A stretch of DNA of 64,000 nucleotides from Sarcocystis neurona (lineage: Eukaryota > Apicomplexa > Conoidasida > Eucoccidiorida > Sarcocystidae): positions 2,873,960 to 2,937,959 of the forward strand of contig KL647296.1 of assembly GCA_000727475.1 (NCBI GenBank), read 5' to 3'. This document shows, one piece after another, positions 13,501-22,769 of this stretch. A model generated the notes under the pieces. The model made no database searches and was not told the origin of the DNA. It worked only from the letters and a program-made list of their open reading frames with translations. The translations under genes and the position numbers were made by a program. Positions within the stretch are counted from its first letter, which is position 1, and every line of letters begins with the position of its first letter.

Positions 13501-13913
13501 CCTGCTGCTTCTGCTGCTGCTGTCTCTCCTGGTGCTGCTTCTCCCACAGCTGCTTCTCCTGCTGCTGCTTCGTCCGCTGCTGCCTCTCCTCCTGCTGCTT
13601 CGTCTGCTGTTGCTGCTGCTGCCTGTCTACCGCGTCCTCGCATTCCTCCTCCTCCTGCTGCTGCTTTTCCTGTTGCTGCTGCCGCTGCGTCTCCTGCTGC
13701 TGCAGTGCCTGCTGCTTGTGCGGTTCTCCCTGCTACTGACACGTCCCCGCTGGCGGCTGCTGCTCGTTGTTCGGCTGTTGCTGTCCCTCCTGCTGCCCCT
13801 GCTGCTGCATGTGTGGAGGCTGCGCGGACATGCCAATGCGCGGACGAGTCGCTGCTTTTGTAGTCGAAGCGGCTAGAAACAGCAGCTGCTGCAGCAGCAA
13901 CATCCGGTCCCAT
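1..13913 (-). CDS. RTEL1: RTEL1-like Fe-S DNA helicase, 5' part (six exons; 3' end outside window)
   Basis: Superfamily 2 XPD/Rad3-class helicase of the RTEL1 branch. By family knowledge it is a nuclear 5'-3' helicase that dismantles D-loops, T-loops and G-quadruplexes in telomere and recombination control. The exons are 13199-13913, 8201-9486, 6280-6402, 4943-5054, 1606-1658 and 219-333. All junctions are GT..AG and codon phase is kept, giving 801 residues so far. Seen in order: Ala-rich N-terminus (1-190); Q-motif-like FPYEPYACQ; Walker A SPTGTGKT (236-243); motif Ia ASRTHSQ (445-451); four Fe-S cysteines at about 643, 660, 669 and 713; DEAH box (756-759). The LCLLC after Walker A and the IIYASRTHSQL form favour RTEL1 over FANCJ, DDX11 or XPD. 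Two low-complexity inserts of about 170-180 residues flank motif Ia. ATG 13913 was chosen because the frame upstream offers only a TTG; its context (CCGCAATGGG) matches that of the FNT gene. Motifs III-VI must lie beyond position 1. Confidence 0.9.
219..333 (-). CDS. RTEL1: RTEL1-like exon 6
   Basis: Acceptor TTCGTAG and donor GTGAAG, 115 bp, phase 0 to 1. It encodes VAEDACSFELQQLHVARC, then IKTLGLLAKLLCDRL and SCGAP, which continue DEAHNIEQ directly as expected for RTEL1. The open frame is only about 40 codons and is hidden under longer spurious frames. No convincing further exon is visible in 1-210; the next one should lie beyond the window edge. Confidence 0.82.
1170..1600 (-). repeat. Intronic (CAG)n/(CAA)n tract in RTEL1-like intron 5
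   Basis: Almost pure CTG/TTG triplets on the plus strand (CAG/CAA on the gene strand), starting within a few bases of the exon 5 donor. The densest part is about 1430-1600. It lies between exons 5 and 6 of the helicase and is judged intronic because the conserved sequence resumes cleanly in exon 6. Confidence 0.85.
1606..1658 (-). CDS. RTEL1: RTEL1-like exon 5 (DEAH box)
   Basis: A 53-bp exon between acceptor GCGTAG and donor GTAAAA, phase 1 to 0. It encodes GSLANSVVIIDEAHNIEQ, helicase motif II. The reading frame stays open across the donor for more than 200 codons of CAG/AAC repeat, so translation alone would not reveal the exon end. The end is fixed by the family sequence continuing in exon 6. 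Confidence 0.9.
2565..2735. repeat. AT-rich tandem repeat in RTEL1-like intron 4
   Basis: About seven copies of a 16-17-bp unit of the type GTATATATATAATAT, with late copies drifting to GTATACATATAATAT. It sits within the 3.3-kb intron 4 (1659-4942). Confidence 0.8.
3255..3840. repeat. GAGACGG/GAGACAGG polypurine minisatellite, intron 4
   Basis: About 580 bp of almost uninterrupted purine-rich sequence on the plus strand, built from variants of GAGACGGAGACAGGCAGG. On the gene's own strand it is a polypyrimidine tract. Purine richness continues less regularly to about 3920. Confidence 0.9.
4260..4580. repeat. CTG-dense tract, intron 4
   Basis: Dense CTG triplets interrupted by CTC and CTT on the plus strand (CAG on the gene strand). 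The tract lies inside intron 4, 360 bp downstream of the exon 4 donor. It produces long Leu/Cys/Ser frames that are not genes. Confidence 0.8.
4943..5054 (-). CDS. RTEL1: RTEL1-like exon 4
   Basis: Acceptor GCTGCAG and donor GTAGGT, 112 bp, phase 0 to 1. It encodes NLVFCPFYTMRD (fourth Fe-S cysteine, equivalent to the VCPYYLSR motif) and LVLLPYNYLFDPSAR, the stretch that precedes the DEAH box in RTEL1 and XPD. Confidence 0.9.
5365..5690. repeat. ~70-bp tandem repeat in RTEL1-like intron 3
   Basis: Five diverged copies marked by AGGARGMAGCTACACATATA, beginning near 5371, 5450, 5523, 5591 and 5660. The copies are separated by TA/GATA microsatellite of variable length. The array lies in intron 3 (5055-6279). 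Confidence 0.75.
6280..6402 (-). CDS. RTEL1: RTEL1-like exon 3
   Basis: Acceptor CTCTGCAG and donor GTACTT, phase 0 to 0, 41 codons. It begins KCRYYTG, supplying the third Fe-S cysteine, and continues through an acidic, helix-like stretch (LDIEELHAFA) to GEE. In the RTEL1 family this is the Fe-S domain segment between the third and fourth cysteines. Confidence 0.88.
6660..7650. repeat. Array of palindrome-centred elements in RTEL1-like intron 2
   Basis: About ten copies of a roughly 35-bp core: TATATCCACGCATATGCG followed by TRTATTATATACATACA. Copies lie near 6660 (weak), 6799, 6857, 6965, 7081, 7170, 7258, 7358, 7509 and 7592. Spacing is about 60-150 bp, and the gaps are (ACATAT)n microsatellite. 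The core holds the perfect 12-bp palindrome ACGCATATGCGT. All copies share one orientation, judged from the TATTATATAC flank. The array lies in intron 2 (6403-8200). Confidence 0.85.
8201..9486 (-). CDS. RTEL1: RTEL1-like exon 2
   Basis: The acceptor CGCGCAG restores Walker A exactly (TGKTLCLLCSALAF), and the donor GTGAAA follows IKQQ (phase 0). The exon carries a Gln-rich insert with WQQQQQ repeats, motif Ia (IIYASRTHSQLQQV), a second Ser/Ala/Glu-rich insert, then LLGSRDNLC and NVAC, which hold the first two Fe-S cysteines. It is 1,286 bp, and conserved helicase sequence makes up less than a quarter of it. Confidence 0.9.
10725..11695. repeat. (TAG/GTA)n imperfect triplet tract, intron 1
   Basis: Nearly 1 kb of GTA/TAG/GTG triplets with scattered changes on the plus strand, within the 3.7-kb intron 1 (9487-13198). 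In the plus-strand TAG register it is full of stop codons; on the gene strand it reads as CTA/TAC triplets. The composition differs from every other repeat in the window. Confidence 0.85.
11855..11980. repeat. CT-rich tandem tract, intron 1
   Basis: About 120 bp of TCTGTCTCTTCTCCCGTCTC-type repeats, pyrimidine-rich on the plus strand. Its polarity is opposite to the polypurine tract 250 bp away in the same intron. Confidence 0.75.
12205..13190. repeat. ~1-kb polypurine (GA-rich) tract, intron 1
   Basis: Nearly continuous A/G on the plus strand (AGAGAGAAAAGG, GGAAGAGAGAGAAG and the like). It ends next to the exon 1 donor, so the first kilobase of intron 1 is polypyrimidine in the transcript. 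The long Ser/Leu/Phe/Pro frames on the minus strand here are products of this composition. Confidence 0.85.
13199..13913 (-). CDS. RTEL1: RTEL1-like exon 1
   Basis: Codes residues 1-238 plus one base. It starts at ATG 13911-13913 and ends in the middle of Walker A (ESPTG) at donor GTACTA (phase 1). The first two thirds are Ala/Gly/Glu low complexity (AAAGEAA-type repeats). The last 45 residues are conserved helicase sequence (KVSFPYEPYACQ, then EKVLEACIGKKHALLESPTG). The open frame continues about 80 bases upstream of the ATG with no other ATG, so an upstream coding exon is not excluded. Confidence 0.85.
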
Positions 13914-13994
13914 TGCGGGAGCATGCAGAGAAGAAGCAGAAGGAAGAAGAAGAAAAGAAGAAGTAAATGCAGCCGCTAAACTCTCCCCATTCAA

Positions 13995-16020
13995 ACAGCA
14001 AAGCTGGAGGTGCTGCTGCTGCGGAAAAAGAACCAGGAGACAAGTTGCTGCTGCTGCTGCAACTTTTTTGCTATCGCTGCTGCTCTACCCCGACTTCTGT
14101 CACAGCGCTGCGTTCCCCTTGGCTGTTGAGAAAGGCCGCGGCTGCTGCTGCGCAAGTGCGGAACTGCTGCTGTTGCTGCTTGCCTCCTGTCGCGCGCTGT
14201 TTCGTTCCGTCGCTTTCCTGCTGTTCCTCGAAACCTGCTGCTGTTGCAGCTCCTACACGTCGCTATCGCCGCTTCTGAAGGCTGTCGTGAGGAGACAGTT
14301 GTTGCTGCTGCTACTCTTGCTGCTGCTGCTGCTGCTCTTGCTGCTGCTGCTGCCTCTCTTGTTGCTGCTGCTGCCGCTCTCGCTGCTNNNNNNNNNNNNN
14401 NNNNNNNNNNNNNNNNNNNNNNNNNNNNNNNNNNNNNNNNNNNNNNNNNNNNNNNNNNNNNNNNNNNNNNNNNNNNNNNNNNNNNNNNNNNNNNNNNNNN
14501 NNNNNNNNNNNNNNNNNNNNNNNNNNNNNNNNNNNNNNNNNNNNNNNNNNNNNNNNNNNNNNNNNNNNNNNNNNNNNNNNNNNNNNNNNNNNNNNNNNNN
14601 NNNNNNNNNNNNNNNNNNNNNNNNNNNNNNNNNNNNNNNNNNNNNNNNNNNNNNNNNNNNNNNNNNNNNNNNNNNNNNNNNNNNNNNNNNNNNNNNNNNN
14701 NNNNNNNNNNNNNNNNNNNNNNNNNNNNNNNNNNNNNNNNNNNNNNNNNNCTTGCTGCTGCTGCTGCTGCTCTTGCTGCTGCTGCTGCCTCTCTTGTTGC
14801 TGCTGCTGCCGCTCTCGCTGCTGCTGCCGCTCTTGCTGCTGCTGCTGCCCTTGCTTCCGCTGCTGCTGCTCTTGCTGCCGCTGCTGCTGCTCTTGCTGCC
14901 GCTGCTGCTGCTCTTGCTGCCGCTGCTGCTGCCCTTGCTGCCGCTGCCGTTGCTGCAGCTTTAACGCTGCTGGCGCTGCTGTCGCTTCTCCGTCTCGCCG
15001 AAACTTCTCTGCTGCACTGCAACTACGCGATCAGTCCACACGCCGGCCTGAGGCTGCTGCTCCTGCTACTGGGAAACAAAGACTTGCGCTGCTTCTTCCC
15101 TTCCTGAAGATTCTGCTGCTGCTGCTGCAGCTCTGTTTCAAGCGACGCTGCTGATCGGCTTCCTCTGCAGAACGTTTCATGCTGCCGCTGCTTGTGTGGA
15201 CCTGCTGCTGCTGCAAACCGGGGAGGCTGCAGCTCCTGCTACTCGCACAAAGCTGCGGCTGCTGTTTCCTCGGGCAGCGTGAAATATGTACCTCGGCGCG
15301 GCTAACCACACGCGTGCAGCAACTGCAGCCGATTCAGCGAGACGCGTGCAGGGCGCACAAGAAGAATGCCTGCTGCTAAGGCCTAGGACGCTGCTGCTGC
15401 TTTTTTGATGTGCGCGACAACTTTTGCTGCTGCTGCTGCTGCTGGTGAGCGTCGTGAGGCTGCTGCTGCATCCTACGTGCGACCGCTGGCAGGCGCCCCC
15501 CCGCGCCTGCTGCTTCTCTGCGAAGGACGTAGCAGCTGCTTTTCCTGCTCTCGCTGCTGGGTTGGCAAAGTCGCTGCAGCAGCAGCGCCTGCTATCGGCA
15601 ATGTTGCTACTTCTTTACAGCTGCAGCTTTAACTGACGCAATGCTGTACCTGCTTCTGGGTAAAGAAAGCGCCGGGCACGCCATTGTTGTGCTACTGCTG
15701 CTGTTGAATGGGGCTACTGGTGTTGCGACTGCCTGGCGCTGCTGCTGCTTCGCCTTCTGTTCCTCCTTCGACTCGTCTTGTCGTAAAGGTGCTGCTGCTG
15801 TCGTTGCTCTCGAGCGGCCCGGCCAAGCTGCTGCGGCTGCTCCTGTCTTCTGCTTGAAGCTCCTGCTGCTGTTTCTGCATGTCGTATGGCTGCTGCCGCC
15901 GGCGGCGAGGTTGCCGCGGTGTCTTCCTGATGTTGCTCGCTTCCCGCTTGTTCTAGGGCTCGCAGCGGCGGATTTGTTCCGCTGCGGCCCCGCCTGCCGA
16001 GGGGCAGCACCTTTCTAATC
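13995..16020. repeat. CTG/CAG-dense block with assembly gap, upstream of RTEL1-like gene
   Basis: About 2 kb rich in CTG triplets on the plus strand. It contains a run of 363 N at 14388-14750. Ala-, Leu- and Gln-rich frames exist on both strands, but none shows a recognisable domain. Part of it may be 5' UTR or an unrecognised low-complexity exon of the minus-strand gene. A minus-strand acceptor-like TTAG near 16014 is followed by an open Arg/Gln/Ala-rich frame, which I cannot confirm. Confidence 0.7.
14388..14750. other. Assembly gap (363 N)
   Basis: A run of N inside the CTG block. The 72 bases before it (14316-14387) and the 72 bases after it (14751-14822) read the same base for base. Confidence 0.98.
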
Positions 16021-19000
16021 AAGCAGAGATGAGGAAAAGGAAATGCAGAAGGAGAGAAGAAACGGGGCGAGATATAAGAGAAAAGGACGCTGCGTGTCGC
16101 TGATGGGGAGGTCGGGAAAATCCGGTGGTAGCAATGCACCAGATGCTGTGCAGAAGATAAAACGGAAAAAAGATAGACGGGAGAGTCCGCTGAGGAAGGA
16201 GAAAGTAAGGGTATACAGGAGTGATGCGCGTATGCACCTGTAGATGTAGGTGAATAAGTACGAATGTAAGAATTTACATAGAAATGTCTTTTAAGTGTGG
16301 ATTTATATATATATATACATACGGGCGGGTAGATAATCACACATTTATCGATCTACACGGACGGGGATAGAGATTCACAAATTCACGATATAGAGAGACA
16401 GTCAGTGGGACACACAGAGATGAAGAGAGGCAGACGGCTACAGATGAGTAAAAAGTCTTCATATCGACGAATATAAACAGACAGGTCTCCGTGTCGAGCG
16501 GCAAATACGTGGAAAGCGCTGGCAAATGGTGCTGACGCGAGGTAGGTGTCCGGGGGAAATAAATACGCCAGTCTACACCCACGGGGCCCAGAGGAGAGCA
16601 AATGAGAAAGGGAAGTGAAGAAGGAGCTGATGAAGAGGAAGCAGTGCAGAATGGAAGGAGAAAAAAAGGCAAAAGAAGCGAATCTTACGCCAGTCAGTGG
16701 AGTGCTGTTACAAGACACGGTAGCAGTCAAAAGGAAGGAAGTAGAGTTGGCGTGCGAAGGGAAATCCAAATCCCCAAAGACGGAGAAAGGAGAGAAGAAG
16801 GAAATATGTCAGAAGCGGGAGATAACTCGCGACTAACTCGACAAATGAAGAGGACGGGATAGCATATGCACGTTTTTTGACAGCGTGAAGGACAGAAGAG
16901 AAGCATATGTATGGTGGTCGTGTGAAAAGGGGAAAACGTGAGAAGTTCTCAGTGAAAGGCAAGACAGAAAACAAGACAGAAGTTATCTCTGCAGTGCGAA
17001 AACGACAGAATACGCATTTTCCATAACGACCACGCCCATGTGACGGCATGGAAGTAGGAGGGTCGTCTTGGGTCGTGGCGGGTACGAGACAGGCGCTGGT
17101 GTAACAAAGCAAGTGGTGCATGCGCGTGAATAGAAGTAAATATCGATGCGTCTTTGCTGCTTTATGCGTCCACACATCTACTGGTTTAGACATGTATGGC
17201 TGTACAAATTAGCCTAAGTATGTTTGTGCTGTATGCCTCATGTGGGGGTACGAGATGCTGTGCTGCTTTTCTGTAGAGAGATAGACACGTGGTGGTGCTC
17301 TCCACGTGTAGAGAAGTAGAGTAAAGCCACGTCGATACGAATTAAGAACTACGCGCGTACGGGCAAATGTGAAAAATTCAAATATTTGCTCGGATTTCTT
17401 CAATACGAATGTGTGTATACAAGCAGCTACACATCGGTGTGTACGTGTCTTAGAAGGAGGATGTACATACACACAGATGTGTGCAAATCTATCAGTCCAT
17501 AAGCGCAAACGTGTGTGAACGGAAAAGTTAAAATGGGGGTATGTATGAACCTGCGCGAGCCGTACTGTGTATCGAGGAGACTCCTCCGCGGAACACACAC
17601 GTAGAGAAAGCTACACGCGTGTAAGGATACGTCGTCCAAAGAAAAGGAATGGGTGTGCGAGCATGATGAGAGTAGAAGACATAGACGCGCGCAGACAGTG
17701 TAGGACTAGGTCGCAGCAGGGTACACGGGCGTAGAAGCACGATGCAACTATCATAGGATAACATGCGTGGAGAACTAATAGAGTCATATTCGTGCATACA
17801 GAAAGAGAGAGACGGATAGGCCATATAGGGGGAGTAGAATATACACTGACATAAGCACGCTGAAGCAGATTCCAACTGGGTTTTGTGCTGGGGACGACGT
17901 GTGGATATGAAGAATTCCACGAAGTGATTAGTTGTGTGCGTGTACGTGCAAGCCGGTCAAGGAGCATGTGGTGTCCTTGCGGAGGGGCATCAAAGAAGCC
18001 AGCAGCATCACAATTCTTCTGTACTGTTGTGCATGCGTGCACGCCAGCAGCAGTAGCACCCTGCTTCAGCAAGTATCTACCTCGACGTGTTGGTGTACAA
18101 GCTGACCAAGGCGGCACACGTACGGCCGATACGACACAATCATTTTGTACGAACAGAATCCCTGGGAGCCCGTGGGTGCTTCGCACATATACATGGAAGT
18201 GTCCGGCCTCTCTTCAAAAGTGAGGTTGTGGGATTTGTAGACGGCTCACCCATCTGCGAAGTCGGGGTCGTCCTTACGTATGCGTACATATATTTTGGTT
18301 GAAAATGGAGAAGAAGAAAGTCCGTACCGTGAAGTGTCCTTTGTATAGGATGTGCTACTCCCTTTGCAGGTATAAATATAGTCACGCATATAGATGTATA
18401 CATGCGGATGTAGCTACGGGGAGAGAGACAGACTCAAAGACGAGCAAAGATCTAGGTAGACTAATCCCATGATGTACTTGTACTACTCGTCCGACTGCGT
18501 ACAATCGGCAGAATTGCGAACTCATTGTAGATTGGTCTGAAGATTTACTGTTTTGCCAGGCAAGCACGAGGAAGAAGACCAGGGTGATCCTAATATATAT
18601 GCATTACCTACATGCACAAATCTACGTATGCGTAAACGTTATTCTGTGTAAATACGCAATTTCGTGTTTACTCCAGAGGCATTGTTAGAATACAGGTCAG
18701 CGTGCACACACGTCAGACTGCAATTACACTATCTGTGACTATCGCGCGCCGCTTGGCCTGTACAAGTGCACAACCACTAGCCATACTACTCCGAGTAGTA
18801 CTACTTGAACACTACATGGTAATGGCTAGACAAGTAAGTCTATTTGCACTGCTTCCAGCATATGTTCTGGATCTGCACCGTTTATTCGTAACCGACCAAC
18901 GCTGCAAGAGGACGTTGGTCGTTCCTGCACTTAAGGAAAATACGAGGAACGTGGAGAGAAAAACAACGAAGGTGACTTGAACTGTGGAAGGGAGTGACGA

Positions 19001-21120
19001 ACGATGTTCTCAACGATATTCACTCCGCAAACAAGGAAGTGGCGTGATTTAAGGACAGCGAGACCCGCAGTGCAAAGCAGAAACCGAATCTTACGCGCTT
19101 CTCGTCCCATGCTGTACTCGTACCAACTTTTCTTCGAACTCACACTAGGAGACATATACAGATACGCCTTCATGTTAGTCACCCGCTTCATTCACTCCGC
19201 CCCAGAACCTACCATTTTATTACAGGTAGCAAGCATTTTTGTATGGTGCTTCACTGAGAACAGACGACCGATTCTTACTCCACGATGCAAAGAAAACGGG
19301 AACGCATCGCCTAGGCTTGCAGGACATTGACGAAGGGATCCTGCATTCACGAATTACAGTCGCCTCCTAGTTCATGTCCGTGGTCTGAACGCTCATACAC
19401 TGCAAATACGTAACTACATACACTTAGACAGATATGTATATATATGTATGTATTTGTATGTGTATGTGTGACTGTTGCGGTCTCCTCCCTCTATGTCCTG
19501 CTTGAAGAACTGCATACAGTGATTTGTAAAACGCGTTACGCTTCTCTCTCTTCTCACTTGTTTACGCCTATACGCACATATGTACAAGTACATACACGCA
19601 TTCCACAAATACGCATATATATATACATAAAATATTTTTGTATATAATGTAAATGTATTAGTCTTCACCTGCTCAGTCGTGTATTCACAGACTAATACCT
19701 GCATGCATATATCTACGCACACACATATGCGTATCCAGGGATATACTAATGGATACAAAACATCATGATGAATGCTGGCGAAGAGAGCATCTCTACAGGC
19801 GTCCACGCGATTTACGAACAACTCTGTCTCACTCACAGAATGCTGTGGCTTTGCAAGCACTGTGGAAGATGCCCTAGGGTATACATCTACTTTCCAAACT
19901 TCACGTATTCTTCGAGGGCTGAACGTACACGTCATCTCATCTCAGCGGAAGGCAGGCTGAACGCTCGTGTCGGCTGACCTCATCGGGCGTGAGGCCCAAA
20001 GGGGTTTGTTTTAAAAAAGAACAAAAACAAAAAAGGATGTTAACCTCGAAAGCTTCAAGCGTGCGCCTGACGACAGACCAGACACTTTTACTGTCCTTGT
20101 TCACGCATACGATCCAGCTGTTTATCCACTGTATCCACTACCGGTGCACTCGGTGAATTTACACTCATATTCGCAAAACGACATCTCCGCAAATCTGTCC
20201 ATGATCCGACGGCGGGGATATTCCTTAACTGTACATACGCCTGCCTGAACTAAACACAAGCGACTTCACGTGTATAGACGCGCCTGCAGAAATTTCAATC
20301 TGCGACATTCTCATCCTCAAGTACTGTCACTTACCTCACTCAGCACCTCCTGTGGGAATGTGAAGAAACATAACTGGGGCGCATTTGTATCATGGTCTGT
20401 TATTAGCGGTTTCGGTCTACCTCTCGATGTAAGTGTTCAGGTGGAACTTCACAAACGCATGGATACGGGCTCCTGCGCAGGAGAGATAACAGCGACATTC
20501 CGATCTTGCACGAATCGACATCCCCCTTCCTGTTGCTCTCAATGCTGACTTGAGCGATGATTGGAATTCTTTGGATCTACACTTGTGGTTCCTTGCGTCC
20601 CTTTAACCGCTAGTGCCTTGCTTATGTTTGGTGGGGATCGCATGCACCGCGAGCACCTCTTCCGCCTCGCTGAGGCGACCACACTCAAGAAGTTCGGGAT
20701 GGGTATATGCAGTCATACGGTCGCAGCAGCAGCGGCGCCTGGTACGGTGCCTAGGCATGAACGCATGTTGTGGTCTTCTGCTTTCTTTTTGTGGTGTCAA
20801 GTTTTCCTGAAACGTGCTGCAGCGACGAGCGCATACAACTCCGGCCACAGTGACAGTCGGTATCGCTCGAAATGAACGAATCTTGTCGCCTTATGTCGTC
20901 TACGTTTTCCTGGGCTCTTGAAGTTGTTCCGAAACGTCCAGCAGCGCGGTTGTGGCTGGGGAGGCGTCCCTTTTTGGCCCTCGCAACTCCCTAAGCTTCG
21001 GTTCCGTCGTGCGTCTTCCCAGTTTCGCGCCCAGTGCTTCTCCGGTCTCGATGCCCTTCTGTTCATCGATTTTCCCGTGCTTCTGCATATTCTTATTTCG
21101 TCTCCCCGTTTTTCCCGCAG
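16021..21120. other. Repeat-poor intergenic region, no gene supported
   Basis: About 5 kb of ordinary mixed-composition sequence between the RTEL1-like gene and FNT, which are divergently transcribed. The longest frames (90-160 codons) lack recognisable motifs and overlap each other on both strands. Short AT or ACAT microsatellites occur near 16305 and 19435-19650. The region should hold both genes' promoters, but I see no element I can name. Confidence 0.6.
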
Positions 21121-21132
21121 TCTTTTTCCGCA
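21121..21132 (+). promoter_or_regulatory. FNT leader after a candidate 3' splice site
   Basis: A pyrimidine-rich run (TCTCCCCGTTTTTCCCGCAG) ends at 21120, 12 bases before the FNT ATG. It looks like the end of an intron in the 5' leader. If so, the mature leader joins an upstream exon not identified here. The frame is open upstream of the ATG, so an N-terminal coding extension is also possible. Confidence 0.4.
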
Positions 21133-22755
21133 ATGGGGGTCTCCGGCGCGCTCCAGACGTACAGACACGTCATAGAGTATGGAATGCGTAAAGTGCGTCT
21201 GCGTTTTGACCGTTTGTTCTTGCAGTCCTTCATGGCTGGGGTTTTCGTTGGAATGGCAGGTAACGCGTGCATCAGCTTCGCAGGTGGTTTTTCTACGGAT
21301 CCCACGAACCCACATTCTATCTCTCCAGTAGTGCAGAAATTCATGTTCGCCGCAATCTTCCCGGTGGCATTTATTGCCATCATTACAACAGGCGCCGAAC
21401 TGTTTACAGGGAATACAATGACGATGCTTATCTGTTGGTTTGAACGTCGAGTGACATTCTTGCAGTTGCTCAGGAACTGGTTTGGCAGTTTTTTCGGCAA
21501 CTGGGTAGGTACATTGTTTTCTGCGTATTTTCTCACTTACCTCTGCTGCCATTTTGAGAAACACCCGTACATCGACTACTTGAACGCTATTGCGGAGCAC
21601 AAAACTTCACATGGTTGGGGAGGTTGTTTCCTACGCGGTGTCGGCTGCAACACGTGGGTGTGCCTGGCTGTGTGGTTCGTCCTCGCATGTGACGATTGGT
21701 CGGGGAAAATTCTTGCTCTTTGGTTTCCGATTGTTTGTTTCGTTCTTTCTTCGTACGAACACATTATTGCGAATCTGTATACCCTGCAGCTCTGCGCCAT
21801 GTTCGGTGTAAGTACACCGCTTTCACAAATCATTGTTTACAATTTGCTGCCGACTTTCTTGGGCAATGTCGTCGGCGGCTGCGGCCTTGTCGGAGCCGTG
21901 TACTTCTACAACTTCTACCCCGCTGTACGGGAGGAAGGTATAGAGGGAGACAGTCATTTTGAGTTAGCTGCTCATGAGCCACGTAAATTTGGTAAAGACC
22001 ACGGACTGCTCAAGGCTTGTGAGGAAGGAGGAACGGGGAACTGTCTAGGAGGGCCAGCAACAGGAGGCACGCAGCGTGACAGAAGTGGATTTCTCTTCAA
22101 AGATGGAATTCCCTCACTGCAGCTGCCAGGAGGAGGTGCAGGCGGCGGAGGAGGGTACTGTCCTGCTGGCGCTGCGACTGCAGCGGAATGCAGCGAAAAG
22201 AGCAGCAACAACTTCTCCGACGCGAAGGACGGCGCAGGAGTAACAGGGGGAACACCTGGTGCCTCTGGGGCAGGCGCCGGTGCCACGCGTTCTGATAGAG
22301 GGGAACAACGACGCAGCCGGGATCCTGCCTACATGAGTGTGGGCAAGAGCGTTAATCTTACGGTCGGGTCAGACTTGGAGAGTGGAAGGGACGTAGCTGA
22401 TGCTGCTGCGTCTGCTTCCGCCGAGGCGTGGGGTGGAGAATCTACAAACGCAGGGTGCGGATATAGCAACGACAACACGGCTGCTACAAGACGAGAAGCG
22501 AGTAGCGGCACAATTCTGAAACCAGCCGCCGTGCACGCGGCAGCAATGGATTTTACTGACCAACAGAGCACAACGGATGACTTGTGGAGGGGGAATGCCG
22601 TTCGGTTCACGGTACACTCTCCTCCGTCGCGCAAAGACCGTGGCCACGGTACAGAACTTGTCAATTCGTCTTCTACTGCAAAAAGCTCGCCTGGTGTAGA
22701 TTACACAGCGTCCCCGAGCAGACTAACGAGTGCCACAGTGTCTAGAGGGGATTGA
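21133..22755 (+). CDS. FNT: Formate/nitrite transporter family protein (lactate/H+ type)
   Basis: Pentameric FNT channel-transporter. In apicomplexans the family exports lactate and formate with protons at the plasma membrane. The 540-residue frame has no intron. Residues 1-265 form the FNT fold with six membrane segments at about 30-53, 68-92, 112-138, 168-187, 190-207 and 240-262. Family marks seen: [10 protein letters not shown] (87-96) in the broken-helix loop; [10 protein letters not shown] (172-181), equivalent to the second loop; and [10 protein letters not shown] (207-216), which includes the central substrate-relay histidine at 210. Typical family members are about 280-310 residues. 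The extra C-terminal 275 residues are Gly/Ala/Ser/Thr-rich, hydrophilic and presumably cytosolic. ATG 21133 was chosen because upstream in-frame starts are only GTG-type and the conserved N-terminal helix begins just after it. Confidence 0.95.
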   Translation: MGVSGALQTYRHVIEYGMRKVRLRFDRLFLQSFMAGVFVGMAGNACISFAGGFSTDPTNPHSISPVVQKFMFAAIFPVAFIAIITTGAELFTGNTMTMLICWFERRVTFLQLLRNWFGSFFGNWVGTLFSAYFLTYLCCHFEKHPYIDYLNAIAEHKTSHGWGGCFLRGVGCNTWVCLAVWFVLACDDWSGKILALWFPIVCFVLSSYEHIIANLYTLQLCAMFGVSTPLSQIIVYNLLPTFLGNVVGGCGLVGAVYFYNFYPAVREEGIEGDSHFELAAHEPRKFGKDHGLLKACEEGGTGNCLGGPATGGTQRDRSGFLFKDGIPSLQLPGGGAGGGGGYCPAGAATAAECSEKSSNNFSDAKDGAGVTGGTPGASGAGAGATRSDRGEQRRSRDPAYMSVGKSVNLTVGSDLESGRDVADAAASASAEAWGGESTNAGCGYSNDNTAATRREASSGTILKPAAVHAAAMDFTDQQSTTDDLWRGNAVRFTVHSPPSRKDRGHGTELVNSSSTAKSSPGVDYTASPSRLTSATVSRGD

Positions 22756-22769
22756 GCGTGGGCGGCGAC

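Noticed and set aside
13914..13994. Upstream extension of the helicase start to 13994
   Set aside because: The apparent start there is TTG; the first ATG in frame is at 13913.
13991..15107. Poly-Ala and poly-Leu frames through the N gap
   Set aside because: They are triplet-repeat translations in all registers, interrupted by unknown bases, with no domain.
20797..21600. 267-codon minus-strand frame overlapping FNT
   Set aside because: It is antisense to the conserved FNT coding region, has no recognisable motif, and is best explained as a shadow frame.
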